From positions 1 through 46,094 of the IMG/VR virus record IMGVR_UViG_3300024057_000005: a DNA stretch of 46,094 nt; one strand, given 5' to 3'. A program made the translations under genes and the position numbers. This stretch comes from a virus. Shown in pieces: positions 39,875-46,094 of this stretch (position 1 is the stretch's first letter; the number at the start of each line of letters is the position of its first letter). The notes below the pieces were generated by a model. The model was not told where the DNA came from. It searched no databases and saw only the letters and a program-made list of their open reading frames with translations.

Positions 39875-41483
39875 GGGCGTGCCCCACGGTCCCCGGCAGG
39901 TACTTCAGGGCGCGGTCTGAGTTTCGGTAGCGCGTGAGCCACGCCAGCGACAGGAAGTACCGCGTGGCGTCCATGATGTGGTCCTCGGCGTTGGGGTCCG
40001 GCTTCTCGAGAGTCTTCCCGTCGGAGTTCTTCGCCCAGGTCCACTGGAGGAGTTCATCCCGGAAGACCACCGGCTGACCTGACCGCTTGCGCTCCTTGTC
40101 GATCCGGCTGGCCGCGTCGGCCCACACGTAGAGCCGGCTGACCCCGGATTCATCCATGAGGGCCTCCCGCATGAGGTCCACGCCCACGAGGTCCTTCCCC
40201 TTGGCCTTCGGCTTCGAGCGGAGCGTGTTGTCTGCGGAGAGGGCGTGGCAGGCCCCATCGCGTGTGAACTTCCCGCCGAACCTCTTGTTGAAGGCCTCGA
40301 TGAAGTCGGGGCGGGAGGGGTCGCAAGCAAACCAGCGGATGCCGTACTTGGCTCGCAGCTGGTCGGCGAGCGTGGCCCAATACTCGATCTGCTTCCCGCT
40401 GCAGCAATGCTCCTCAATGAGCACGTACTCGTGCGCCGCGGTGACGCCCCATACCGTGATGACGCCAGGATCGACGAAACCCCAATCGACGCCGGCGCCG
40501 AACCACTCGAACGTGTAGGTCTCTCCGTCCGGCATGCGGAAGCGCCAGAGGGGGCAGTCGTTCTCCGTGGGGTCGGCTTCCGGGGGGAAGAGCTGGCCGC
40601 CCCCGTAGTGGATGTTGGGGTCCCACTCCTCGAGAATGATCCCCTCCTCGGCAACCCACCGGTGCTTTAGCAGGCGTTCGCGCTGGACCCCGCGGAGGGA
40701 TCCCAGGGTGAGGAAGACATACTCCTTGCCGGCGGGGGTCCAGACGCGCTCGTCCTGGTCAAACCACCGGGGGTTGTGTTCGTGTCGGTAGAGAAGGCGG
40801 AGGAGCTGGGGCCGGTACTCCAAGGAGTGGCAGCGGGGGCAGGTGGGTATATCCCCGGAAACCTCCATCTCGACCACCTGGGGGATCCCGGGCTCTCCGC
40901 GGCCGTCGTAGCAGGGGCGGCAGAGCTTGATATCTCCGCGGACGTTGAGCCAGTGCGATTGGACGCCTGGGTTCACGTCGTTGATGGCGCGTGGGTGGGG
41001 AAGGACCCCGTTACGGAGTCGGGTGAGGGCCTTCTGGTAAACCTCGTCGTTCGGGACCTCTTCCCCCTGAAAGGTTATGAAGAAGTCATACTGTGCGGAA
41101 AGGAATCGATCGGGATTCTGGAGCTCGTGAAGGATGATCTCCGACCCGTTGGGGTGAATGTAGTTCTCCCGGTGCATGCGGGAGGCCGTCCCGTGGAGCA
41201 TGGGGTGCCCCCGGCCGAGTACCACGTCCTCCCATTCGGGCAGCACGGTATCCCGCATCGACTTCTTGGTGAGCCTGGAGAAGACGCCGCGCGTGCCGGG
41301 GTGTCGCTCGCAGGCCCATCGAGCCCACTCCAGGATTGAGCGCGTCTTTCCCGTGCCGGCCCCGGACTCGGCGAGGATCTCCCGCTCGGTGGTTTGCCAG
41401 AGCTGACGGGCAACCCCATAGGGCTGATAACTCTGGCGAAAGAGTTTCCCCCCTACGCGTACGACCTTGCCTTCTCGTGCCAC
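39813..41483 (-). CDS. terL: Terminase large subunit
   Basis: A 556-residue packaging motor. Walker A is GAGTGKT at 41-47. A Walker B-like strand is YDFFITFQGEEV at about 130-141, where the usual acidic pair is replaced by GEE. The nuclease domain has GVDWG (Asp about 332), FACDPSRPD (about 384) and DHIMDATRYF (about 500). An insertion with two CxxC pairs (CRPC near 187, CPRC near 214) makes a zinc ribbon between ATPase and nuclease. The C-terminus is very basic. The start is GTG 41483 without a clear ribosome-binding site. Confidence 0.85.
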   Translation of the reverse strand: MAREGKVVRVGGKLFRQSYQPYGVARQLWQTTEREILAESGAGTGKTRSILEWARWACERHPGTRGVFSRLTKKSMRDTVLPEWEDVVLGRGHPMLHGTASRMHRENYIHPNGSEIILHELQNPDRFLSAQYDFFITFQGEEVPNDEVYQKALTRLRNGVLPHPRAINDVNPGVQSHWLNVRGDIKLCRPCYDGRGEPGIPQVVEMEVSGDIPTCPRCHSLEYRPQLLRLLYRHEHNPRWFDQDERVWTPAGKEYVFLTLGSLRGVQRERLLKHRWVAEEGIILEEWDPNIHYGGGQLFPPEADPTENDCPLWRFRMPDGETYTFEWFGAGVDWGFVDPGVITVWGVTAAHEYVLIEEHCCSGKQIEYWATLADQLRAKYGIRWFACDPSRPDFIEAFNKRFGGKFTRDGACHALSADNTLRSKPKAKGKDLVGVDLMREALMDESGVSRLYVWADAASRIDKERKRSGQPVVFRDELLQWTWAKNSDGKTLEKPDPNAEDHIMDATRYFLSLAWLTRYRNSDRALKYLPGTVGHALNWEERQRKKRKDRRRRRGA

Positions 41484-41772
41484 GAAGGGACGGTAACCCT
41501 ACGCATCGGCGAAGAAAAGGAGGTTTTTATTCAAGCGGGCCCGGCTCAGCATCCGATGATAGGGGCACCGAGATGCACAGAAAGGGCCACCTCCCCGGCG
41601 CGCTAGATACTTAAAGACGCGAAAGAGGTAGGGCTCCGAACCTCCGAGCCTCCTGCGGGTTTGTCGGAGTCCGACCTTCTCAAACGGAAAGAGGCCCCGC
41701 AGATGCTGGTCTGCGGGGCCTCTACTATTTCACGCGAGAGAGCGTTTCGCGCTGCCGGTGGCGGGGGAAGTC
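41484..41772. promoter_or_regulatory. Gene-free structured region upstream of TerL
   Basis: About 290 bases between the secreted-protein gene stop and TerL start. It contains three hairpins: GGCTC/GAGCC (41632-41650), GTCGGA/TCCGAC (41663-41675) and a perfect 14-bp stem (41690-41723). A plus-strand AAAAGGAGG lies near 41516. It may hold the TerL promoter or a packaging site. Confidence 0.4.
41690..41723 (-). terminator. Perfect 14-bp hairpin, probable terminator
   Basis: AGAGGCCCCGCAGA and its exact complement flank a six-base loop. On the minus strand the sequence continues TTTCCGTTT, a modest U-tract, so it probably ends the transcript of the secreted-protein gene at 41773-42504. Confidence 0.65.
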
Positions 41773-42504
41773 CTAACCGCCGCCGCCCGGGTTCTGAGGT
41801 GTACCGCTGACGTTGGGAGGAAAGCGCCTCATGGCCGCGCGGACGATCCGGCCGAGCCGCTTGGTCATGCCGACGGTGGACTCTCCGGTCCCGCGTGTGA
41901 CCCAGGCCCGCATGTTGATCGGCTTCAGAGGCCCGTCCCCGTCGAGGTCGTGGAGCCAGCCGGCATCGAGCCCGCCCTCCTGACCGTCCTCGTTGTTGGT
42001 GATGGGAAGCGACGTGACCTCCTCCCAATCCCACGGGATGGTACGCGTGGGACCTGGCCCCGATCGACCCAGCTTCTTATTGCCGGTGGTGAACGCCTCG
42101 GGCGGCGTGTAGTTCGGCGGATACCAGGCGGCGTGCTTCTCTACGAGGGCGTCGAGGGCACCGGCGGCATCCCCGGCTGATGCCCCGTTGCCGGTGAAGG
42201 ACTCCACGGATATGCGGCGGACCGTGCCGGTGGCCGCGTTGCGGTTCATCCAGTCGGAGGAGAGCCCGCCGATAGCCCCGTTGCCGCTCGTCGCGGGAAG
42301 AACTACCGCCGGTCCGACGTAGCCGATGGTTCCGAGGCCGGAGACGGTGGCTCTTGAGAAGCCGCCAAGGCCTAAAGAAGAGTAGAGGTCAGCCTCCAGG
42401 ACCGGGGGCGGTACGTCTACGCCTTGGAGGGTCGGGGGAGGAATGCTCAGCCCCTGGGCGTGAGCACCAAGGGAGAGGGCGAGAACAACGACGAAGAGGC
42501 GCAT
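41773..42504 (-). CDS. Secreted protein of unknown function
   Basis: A 243-residue protein with a Sec signal peptide (MRLFVVVLALSLGAHAQG). The mature part is Pro-rich at first (LSIPPPTLQGVDVPPP), then mixed, with a Trp/Asp-rich portion (TIPWDWEEVTS, HDLDGDG) and a Pro/Gly tail. ATG 42504 is backed by GGGAGG. No enzymatic motif recognised. Signal and mature start resemble the secreted protein at 8920-9495. Confidence 0.65.
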   Translation of the reverse strand: MRLFVVVLALSLGAHAQGLSIPPPTLQGVDVPPPVLEADLYSSLGLGGFSRATVSGLGTIGYVGPAVVLPATSGNGAIGGLSSDWMNRNAATGTVRRISVESFTGNGASAGDAAGALDALVEKHAAWYPPNYTPPEAFTTGNKKLGRSGPGPTRTIPWDWEEVTSLPITNNEDGQEGGLDAGWLHDLDGDGPLKPINMRAWVTRGTGESTVGMTKRLGRIVRAAMRRFPPNVSGTPQNPGGGG

Positions 42505-42624
42505 GGGCCTCCCTTTCAGGGCGGATCGGACTAGGGATGTGTCCCTGAGGTGATCCACCTCCCAAAGCCCCCGGGACGAACTCTATGGTCCGCCCTCTCG
42601 GCGAGGAGCGCAAGGGGGAAAACC

Positions 42625-42846
42625 CTACTTCCGTCGGAGGGTTTCGCGTGGCGCGCTACGGATATCCACCGAGGTCCTGAGTCCGCGGACGGAGAGGCCT
42701 CTCTCTAGTTCAAAGGGCGTGAATCCAGGGCCGGCAGTATAGCGGGCGAAGAAATAGGCGAGCAAGGACGGGGAGGCCGGGAGCTTCAGAAAGGGCGGGG
42801 CGCCCCTCTGATGGCCACACTTGGCGCAGGGGGGCTTACTGGCCAC
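42625..42846 (-). CDS. Small zinc-knuckle protein
   Basis: A 73-residue protein from GTG 42846, which overlaps the upstream stop. It begins VASKPPCAKCGHQRG, a single CxxC, followed by hydrophobic and basic parts. Function unknown. Confidence 0.45.
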   Translation of the reverse strand: MASKPPCAKCGHQRGAPPFLKLPASPSLLAYFFARYTAGPGFTPFELERGLSVRGLRTSVDIRSAPRETLRRK

Positions 42847-43054
42847 AAGGGTAGGAGTGGATAAAGCGGATGGGCTCGATGCGCTGGACGATGGGTAGGT
42901 CCTCGAAGGTGCGGCCCTTGTCCTCCTCGTCCCCACCGAAGAACCAGAGCTCATCCCATTGATCCGAATAGAGGCGCTCGCAACCCTCCGCCCGCGGCGC
43001 GACCGCGACCCCGGCCGCGGCGAGCATCCCTGTCATAAATCGGCGGCGGTCCAT
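42836..43054 (-). CDS. Tat-signal protein with portal-like segment
   Basis: A 72-residue protein. MDRRRFMTGMLAAAGVAVAP is a Tat-type signal with the RRRFxTG core. Residues 35-53 (ELWFFGGDEEDKGRTFEDL) closely resemble portal residues 510-529 (WFFGGNFEEGSGGTY, then ADL). The remainder ends with HSYPCGQ. It is coupled to the upstream gene by TGATG. Similar design to the protein at 32626-32892, whose segment resembles the capsid protein. Function unknown. Confidence 0.65.
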   Translation of the reverse strand: MDRRRFMTGMLAAAGVAVAPRAEGCERLYSDQWDELWFFGGDEEDKGRTFEDLPIVQRIEPIRFIHSYPCGQ

Positions 43055-43461
43055 CAGCTGGCCAGCCCGAGGAGCTTACGCAGGGGGCGCGACAGGTTCG
43101 GGGCGGGGGTGCCTGTCATTTGCATTGACGTGACCACCTGGCGGAAACTAGCCACGATCTCATGTACGCGTACGTACTCCTCGAGGTCCCCCTGCGGGAG
43201 CTCGATGAAGACCTCGGCGAAGCCACACCGCTTGGTTTCGCAGCGGCGGACGCGGCGGCGCCAGTTCCCGGCATCGGGCACGGGGCGCCAGCCTTGGCGG
43301 GCGGGCATGGCTCCATCGCAGCGCGGGCATCGGCGGCGCTCATAGGTGCTTGCTTCGATTTCAGCCGCGGGCACGGAGAAAGCCAGGGGGGCGGCCCGCT
43401 TGGCCTTCTTCTTGCGGGAGACCTTCTTCTTGCGGGAGACCTTCTTCTTGCGCTTAGCCAT
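43054..43461 (-). CDS. Zinc-ribbon protein with lysine-rich N-terminus, Ogr-like
   Basis: A 135-residue protein starting MAKRKKKVSRKKKVSRKKKA, a basic repeat. A zinc ribbon follows (RRCPRCDGA near 45, then RRCETKRCGFAEVF), similar to Ogr/Delta-type late-gene activators. The rest is helical. It heads the minus-strand block leading to TerL, diverging from the gene at 43615, so it may regulate late genes. Confidence 0.55.
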   Translation of the reverse strand: MAKRKKKVSRKKKVSRKKKAKRAAPLAFSVPAAEIEASTYERRRCPRCDGAMPARQGWRPVPDAGNWRRRVRRCETKRCGFAEVFIELPQGDLEEYVRVHEIVASFRQVVTSMQMTGTPAPNLSRPLRKLLGLAS

Positions 43462-43614
43462 CCTTTCAGGGTAGGTGGAAAAGCCTCCCCCAGGAAGAGG
43501 TTTGTGCGCAGTTTTCCTTACCTGACCGGTAAAGGGTTCAAGTTCCGGGGCCTCGGGTTCCGATAGAGAAAAAGCAGGGCGGCAATCCGGCTGCCCGCTT
43601 GAGAAGGGAAAGCA

Positions 43615-43908
43615 ATGCTCGCAGAGACATTTATTCACATCACCGACGCCGCGGGGAACTCCAGTTTCGCCGTGCCCGTCGCTTCTATTCTGGCCGTCTC
43701 GGGGTCGGTCATCACGGCAGGGTTTATCCTCTGGGCAAACACTCAGGCGGCGCAGGCCAAGGCTATGGTCTCCAAGGCGCTCGACAGGATCGACGACACG
43801 GAAGACCGCGAGGAGGAGCACCGCACGCTCACGCGCAAGCTGGACGCCGACCTGCTCCAGGCCAAGCTAGACCGCCCGCTGGCCGCTACCCAGAATGTCC
43901 GCTACTAG
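43615..43908 (+). CDS. Membrane protein with coiled-coil tail
   Basis: A 97-residue protein: a transmembrane helix at about 20-42 (VASILAVSGSVITAGFILWA) and a charged coiled coil at 45-90 (DRIDDTEDREEEHRTLTRKL). Leader AAGGGAAAGCA before the ATG. It opens a three-gene membrane cassette, plausibly lysis-related. Confidence 0.6.
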   Translation: MLAETFIHITDAAGNSSFAVPVASILAVSGSVITAGFILWANTQAAQAKAMVSKALDRIDDTEDREEEHRTLTRKLDADLLQAKLDRPLAATQNVRY

Positions 43909-44115
43909 GTGGGGCGGCGGAAAAGCAACGAGAAGCAGCCGCTAGAGCTGGCCGATGTCCTGCAGCCTGCCCGCGGCAAGGAGACACAGTTTCAAGAGGC
44001 GATGGCGAGCGCCTTCGAATCCCTAGCGGCCCGACAGGAAGCGGACGCGGCCTTTCGGCAGCGTCTCCTCGGGGCGCTCCAACGGTGGGAGTTCGCCAGG
44101 GGGTTCAACCGATGA
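43909..44115 (+). CDS. Small helical protein in membrane cassette
   Basis: A 68-residue charged helical protein from GTG 43909, directly after the preceding stop. The ATGA overlap with the next gene shows coupling. No domain recognised. Confidence 0.5.
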   Translation: MGRRKSNEKQPLELADVLQPARGKETQFQEAMASAFESLAARQEADAAFRQRLLGALQRWEFARGFNR

Positions 44116-44324
44116 GAAGACTCATTTGCGACTTGGGGTTCCGCACGGCGGCAATCCTCCTATCCGCCACGGTCGGCTACTTCGTCATCATGGACCTTGC
44201 CGCCCGCTTCATCTTCGGGATCAGCATATGGAGCCACCGCGTGCCGGCCCTGCTGGGGTCCTTCTCCATCGCCTGCATGCTAGTATCCTGCTGGCCAGAG
44301 CGGCGCCAGGACCCGCCAGGGTAA
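44112..44324 (+). CDS. Two-helix membrane protein, candidate holin
   Basis: A 70-residue protein with transmembrane helices at about 12-34 (AAILLSATVGYFVIM) and 44-62 (PALLGSFSIACMLVS), and a charged tail. Topology and size match class II holins. It is followed by a terminator. Confidence 0.55.
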   Translation: MRRLICDLGFRTAAILLSATVGYFVIMDLAARFIFGISIWSHRVPALLGSFSIACMLVSCWPERRQDPPG

Positions 44325-44335
44325 GCCGCTTCATC

Positions 44336-44371
44336 GCCCCGCAGTCGCCCCCACGGCTGCGGGGCTTTTTT
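44336..44371 (+). terminator. Rho-independent terminator
   Basis: GCCCCGCAG and CTGCGGGGC with a 12-base loop, followed by TTTTTT, right after the membrane cassette. Its T-run overlaps the stop codon of the converging sulfatase gene. Confidence 0.85.
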
Positions 44372-45638
44372 ATTGGGCGTCGATGAACGCGGAGAGCTTC
44401 GCCCAGGTCCCGGGCAGCGCGCCGGCGGGCAGGGGGTTCTCCTCGAGAGGGTCGGCCTTCAGGTCGTAGAGCGTTTCCACGCCAAAGACCCGGCGCAGCT
44501 TGTACCTCTCCGTAAAGGCGGCCTCGTCGTGCTCGGTTCCGTCGTCTCGAACGTGGCCTGCGTATCCGATGGTGCGGGTGGGTGGGCCGGTGGGTCCGTG
44601 AACCAGCGGGAGGAAAGAGAGCGAGTCTTCAGCCCATAAGGGAGGAGGAGCGCCGACGATTTCAGCGAGCGTTGCAAGAATGTCTGTAGTGCAAACCAGT
44701 CGGCCGCACTCTCGTCCACCCAATACACCTGGTCCTCGAACGAGTACAGGGACATTTATTCCTCCTTCGAAGGTTGTCCGCTTGGCCTTGTCGGGGTCAA
44801 CGCCGGGGGCGACGTTGCCGGAGAAGGTCCCGTTGTCTGCGATGAAGAAGACCCAAGCGTCGTCCGGGATCGCGCCAAGGAGGCGGCCCACCTCCACGTC
44901 GAGATTTCTAACCATGGCCTCAAACTGCTCGCGATCGGTTCGCCCCACCTCCTCGGGAGGTAGATGTAGCGGTATGTGCGGACTGTGAAACGAGACAATC
45001 GCGAACCTTGGGCCCGGAGTGCCGGAAGCCCAATCAATGGCCGCGTCCACCTGAGCTTTAGTGGCGTATCCAGTCTCCTGCGTGATCGTTCCATCGTCTA
45101 CCCGTTGCCAGTCGTAAAATCCGAAGCTGTTACAAGCCCCACCGCTCGCAGAAAGAAGCGGCGGGCCCCCGGCTCGCCACGCGGTGAAACCTACCTCCAA
45201 CGGGGCATTCTGCCACCCACTCATGACCGACCCCGTGTGCCACTTCCCGAAGAACCCAGCGGTGTAACCCGCGGCAGTTAGGACATTCGAGAGGTTTGGG
45301 CGGCTTGGGTCGAGAATCGGAGCGGCGAGGGGGTGCGGGAACGGGTTCGTCGGGTTGTCGCGACATTCGGACCGGAAGTGCCTCGGGTTGAACTCGCCAT
45401 AGAGCATGGACCACCGAGTCGGTGCGCATGTCGGCATGGAGTAGCCTCGCGTGAAGGTTACCCCGGACGCAGCGAGGGCGTCGAGGTTCGGCGTGTGGAT
45501 CAGGTCCAGGTCCGAACGCGAGAGGTCATCCACGATGATCAGGACGATATCCGGGGGCGGGGGTGAGGGCCTGACAAGAACGGGCAGGGTTACGAACACC
45601 GCGGCGGTGGCGAGGAAGAGCGCGAGAAGTTTAGCCAT
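44370..45638 (-). CDS. Secreted arylsulfatase-type sulfatase
   Basis: A 422-residue type I sulfatase. After a signal peptide (LLALFLATAAVFVTLPVLV) come the metal-site DIVLIIVDDLS (Asp37, Asp38), the formylglycine site CAPTR with Cys71, GKWH near 141, PHIP and ADNG motifs, and a closing FEGGINVPVLVRGPG. The Cys must be oxidised to formylglycine, usually by an FGE enzyme, which this genome lacks. ATG 45638 is chosen because the tRNA-like element lies just upstream. The protein is expected to desulfate surface or extracellular polysaccharide. Confidence 0.85.
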   Translation of the reverse strand: MAKLLALFLATAAVFVTLPVLVRPSPPPPDIVLIIVDDLSRSDLDLIHTPNLDALAASGVTFTRGYSMPTCAPTRWSMLYGEFNPRHFRSECRDNPTNPFPHPLAAPILDPSRPNLSNVLTAAGYTAGFFGKWHTGSVMSGWQNAPLEVGFTAWRAGGPPLLSASGGACNSFGFYDWQRVDDGTITQETGYATKAQVDAAIDWASGTPGPRFAIVSFHSPHIPLHLPPEEVGRTDREQFEAMVRNLDVEVGRLLGAIPDDAWVFFIADNGTFSGNVAPGVDPDKAKRTTFEGGINVPVLVRGPGVLGGRECGRLVCTTDILATLAEIVGAPPPLWAEDSLSFLPLVHGPTGPPTRTIGYAGHVRDDGTEHDEAAFTERYKLRRVFGVETLYDLKADPLEENPLPAGALPGTWAKLSAFIDAQ

Positions 45639-45655
45639 GGGCTGCGCATAGTAGG

Positions 45656-45747
45656 GTGCCCCGGGCTGATTCGAACAGGCCATCGCCGCCCGAATTGCGG
45701 CTCGGAGCCCCAGAAAGGCGGTGCTCTTGCCATTGAGCTACGGGTGC
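45656..45747 (-). tRNA. tRNA-Arg(UCU)-like gene with 19-nt insertion in anticodon loop
   Basis: The minus strand has a standard D arm (TAGCTCAATGGCAAGAGCA), a CCGCC anticodon stem, the loop TTTCTGG (anticodon TCT), a matching GGCGG stem half, a five-base variable loop and a TTCGAAT T-loop. Between position 37 and 38 lies about 19 extra bases (GGGCTCCGAGCCGCAATTC). The T-stem has one mismatch, and the outer three acceptor pairs (GCA against GCA) do not pair. It may be decayed, an att-like tRNA fragment or an unusual intron-bearing tRNA. CCA is not encoded. Confidence 0.55.
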
Positions 45748-45790
45748 GCAAAAGACGGAGGCCGCGGGCGTCCTAAAACCCGCGGCCTCC
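45747..45790 (-). terminator. Perfect 12-bp terminator hairpin
   Basis: GGAGGCCGCGGG pairs exactly with CCCGCGGCCTCC across a 10-base loop, followed on the minus strand by GTCTTTTG. It ends the small acidic-tail gene before the tRNA-like element. Confidence 0.75.
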
Positions 45791-45813
45791 TAAGCTGAGA
45801 GCGTGATTCAGCT

Positions 45814-46089
45814 TTATTCGAAGGCGTCCCTGGAGGCGTCGGAAGTCTCGTCTTCATCTGATTCCAGGTCGGAGTCGGGCGCCGCCGGCTCCGTCCCGTC
45901 GGGCTCAGGCTCAGTACCCTTGCCCCTCATGCCCTCTACTATGCCCAGGGGGTCCACGTCATGAACGCAGACACCCTCTCGGTGGAAGTCGTGTACCGAG
46001 ATGCGAAAGACGCCGCGCTTGCCTGAGCGGCCGACGGTTGCGTGAGCGGACCAGCCTTTCCCGGACAGGCTGAGTGATTCTTGCTTCAT
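45814..46089 (-). CDS. Small protein with acidic C-terminal tail
   Basis: A 91-residue protein with an N-terminal beta-rich part (SGKGWSAHATVGRSGKRGVF) and a 30-residue acidic tail (DSDLESDEDETSD). It could be a DNA mimic or assembly factor. The ATG at 46089 has GGGTTGGGTG upstream once the genome is closed; a GTG three bases earlier is an alternative. The 5' part lies in the terminal repeat. No family recognised. Confidence 0.6.
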   Translation of the reverse strand: MKQESLSLSGKGWSAHATVGRSGKRGVFRISVHDFHREGVCVHDVDPLGIVEGMRGKGTEPEPDGTEPAAPDSDLESDEDETSDASRDAFE

Positions 46090-46094
46090 CACCC
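45956..46094. repeat. Terminal direct repeat, right copy
   Basis: Matches 1-139 except for one base (45968 versus 13). See the left copy. Confidence 0.9.

Noticed and set aside
41589-41690. Second tRNA gene
   Set aside because: TTCGGAG and TCCGA resemble T-loop bases but no D arm, anticodon stem or acceptor stem can be formed.
45639-45683. Longer sulfatase start at 45683
   Set aside because: It would run into the tRNA-like element and add residues before a typical signal peptide.
1-46094. Temperate phage or prophage
   Set aside because: No integrase, attachment site, partition system or phage-type repressor was recognised, and the ends are redundant.

Overview
The window looks like one complete genome of a GC-rich, probably strictly lytic, tailed podovirus-type phage. 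Its first 139 bases recur at its end with one mismatch (position 13 versus 45968), so the unit genome is about 45,955 bp and is circularly closed or terminally redundant. I recognise no integrase, excisionase, partition gene or phage-type repressor. Virion genes are a large-terminase, portal, scaffold, HK97-type capsid set followed by short-tail genes and three internal virion proteins in the T7 gp14-15-16 order. The host is unknown. High GC, an ECF-type sigma factor, Tat-type signal peptides and a secreted formylglycine sulfatase suggest a Gram-negative, polysaccharide-living bacterium such as a planctomycete or relative; that is inference.

Layout. On the minus strand, read right to left: sulfatase and a tRNA-like element (44.4-45.8 kb); a zinc-ribbon protein, a Tat-signal protein and a secreted protein (41.8-43.5 kb); TerL (39.8-41.5 kb); portal, small genes, a second Tat-signal protein, scaffold, capsid and decoration genes (29.1-36.0 kb); tail adaptor and nozzle carrying inserted glycan-binding-like domains (22.2-28.3 kb); internal virion proteins (14.4-21.9 kb); SSB and neighbours (12.3-14.4 kb); HNH nuclease, beta-helix spike and a lipoprotein with a C-terminal membrane segment (9.6-12.2 kb); a cluster of small overlapping genes with a GroES-like protein (6.9-8.8 kb); and tail or fibre genes ending in tandem repeats (0.1-4.9 kb). 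Short plus-strand blocks carry regulatory and host-interaction genes: a winged-helix protein and a broken cytosine methyltransferase (5.6-6.9 kb), a PD-(D/E)XK-like protein (12.2-12.7 kb), a sigma factor, a clamp-like protein and zinc-finger proteins (36.1-39.9 kb), and a membrane-protein cassette (43.6-44.3 kb).

Functional picture. I see no DNA polymerase, primase, helicase, RNA polymerase or endolysin. The phage carries an SSB with a typical acidic tip, a sliding-clamp-like protein and its own ECF sigma factor, so it probably redirects host replication and transcription machinery. Seven genes encode exported proteins (two Tat-type, three Sec-type including the sulfatase, two lipoprotein-type), which is a large secretome for a phage. 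The two Tat-signal proteins carry short stretches resembling this phage's own capsid and portal proteins, which I consider the most unusual observation. A sulfatase, a sulfotransferase-like remnant, and C1q-, LamG- and CBM-like modules on tail proteins all point to sulfated surface polysaccharide as the host interface.

Genes are tightly packed, with many ATGA, GTGA and TTGA stop/start overlaps, and a recurrent GGGAAAAC-type leader upstream of several operon-heading genes.
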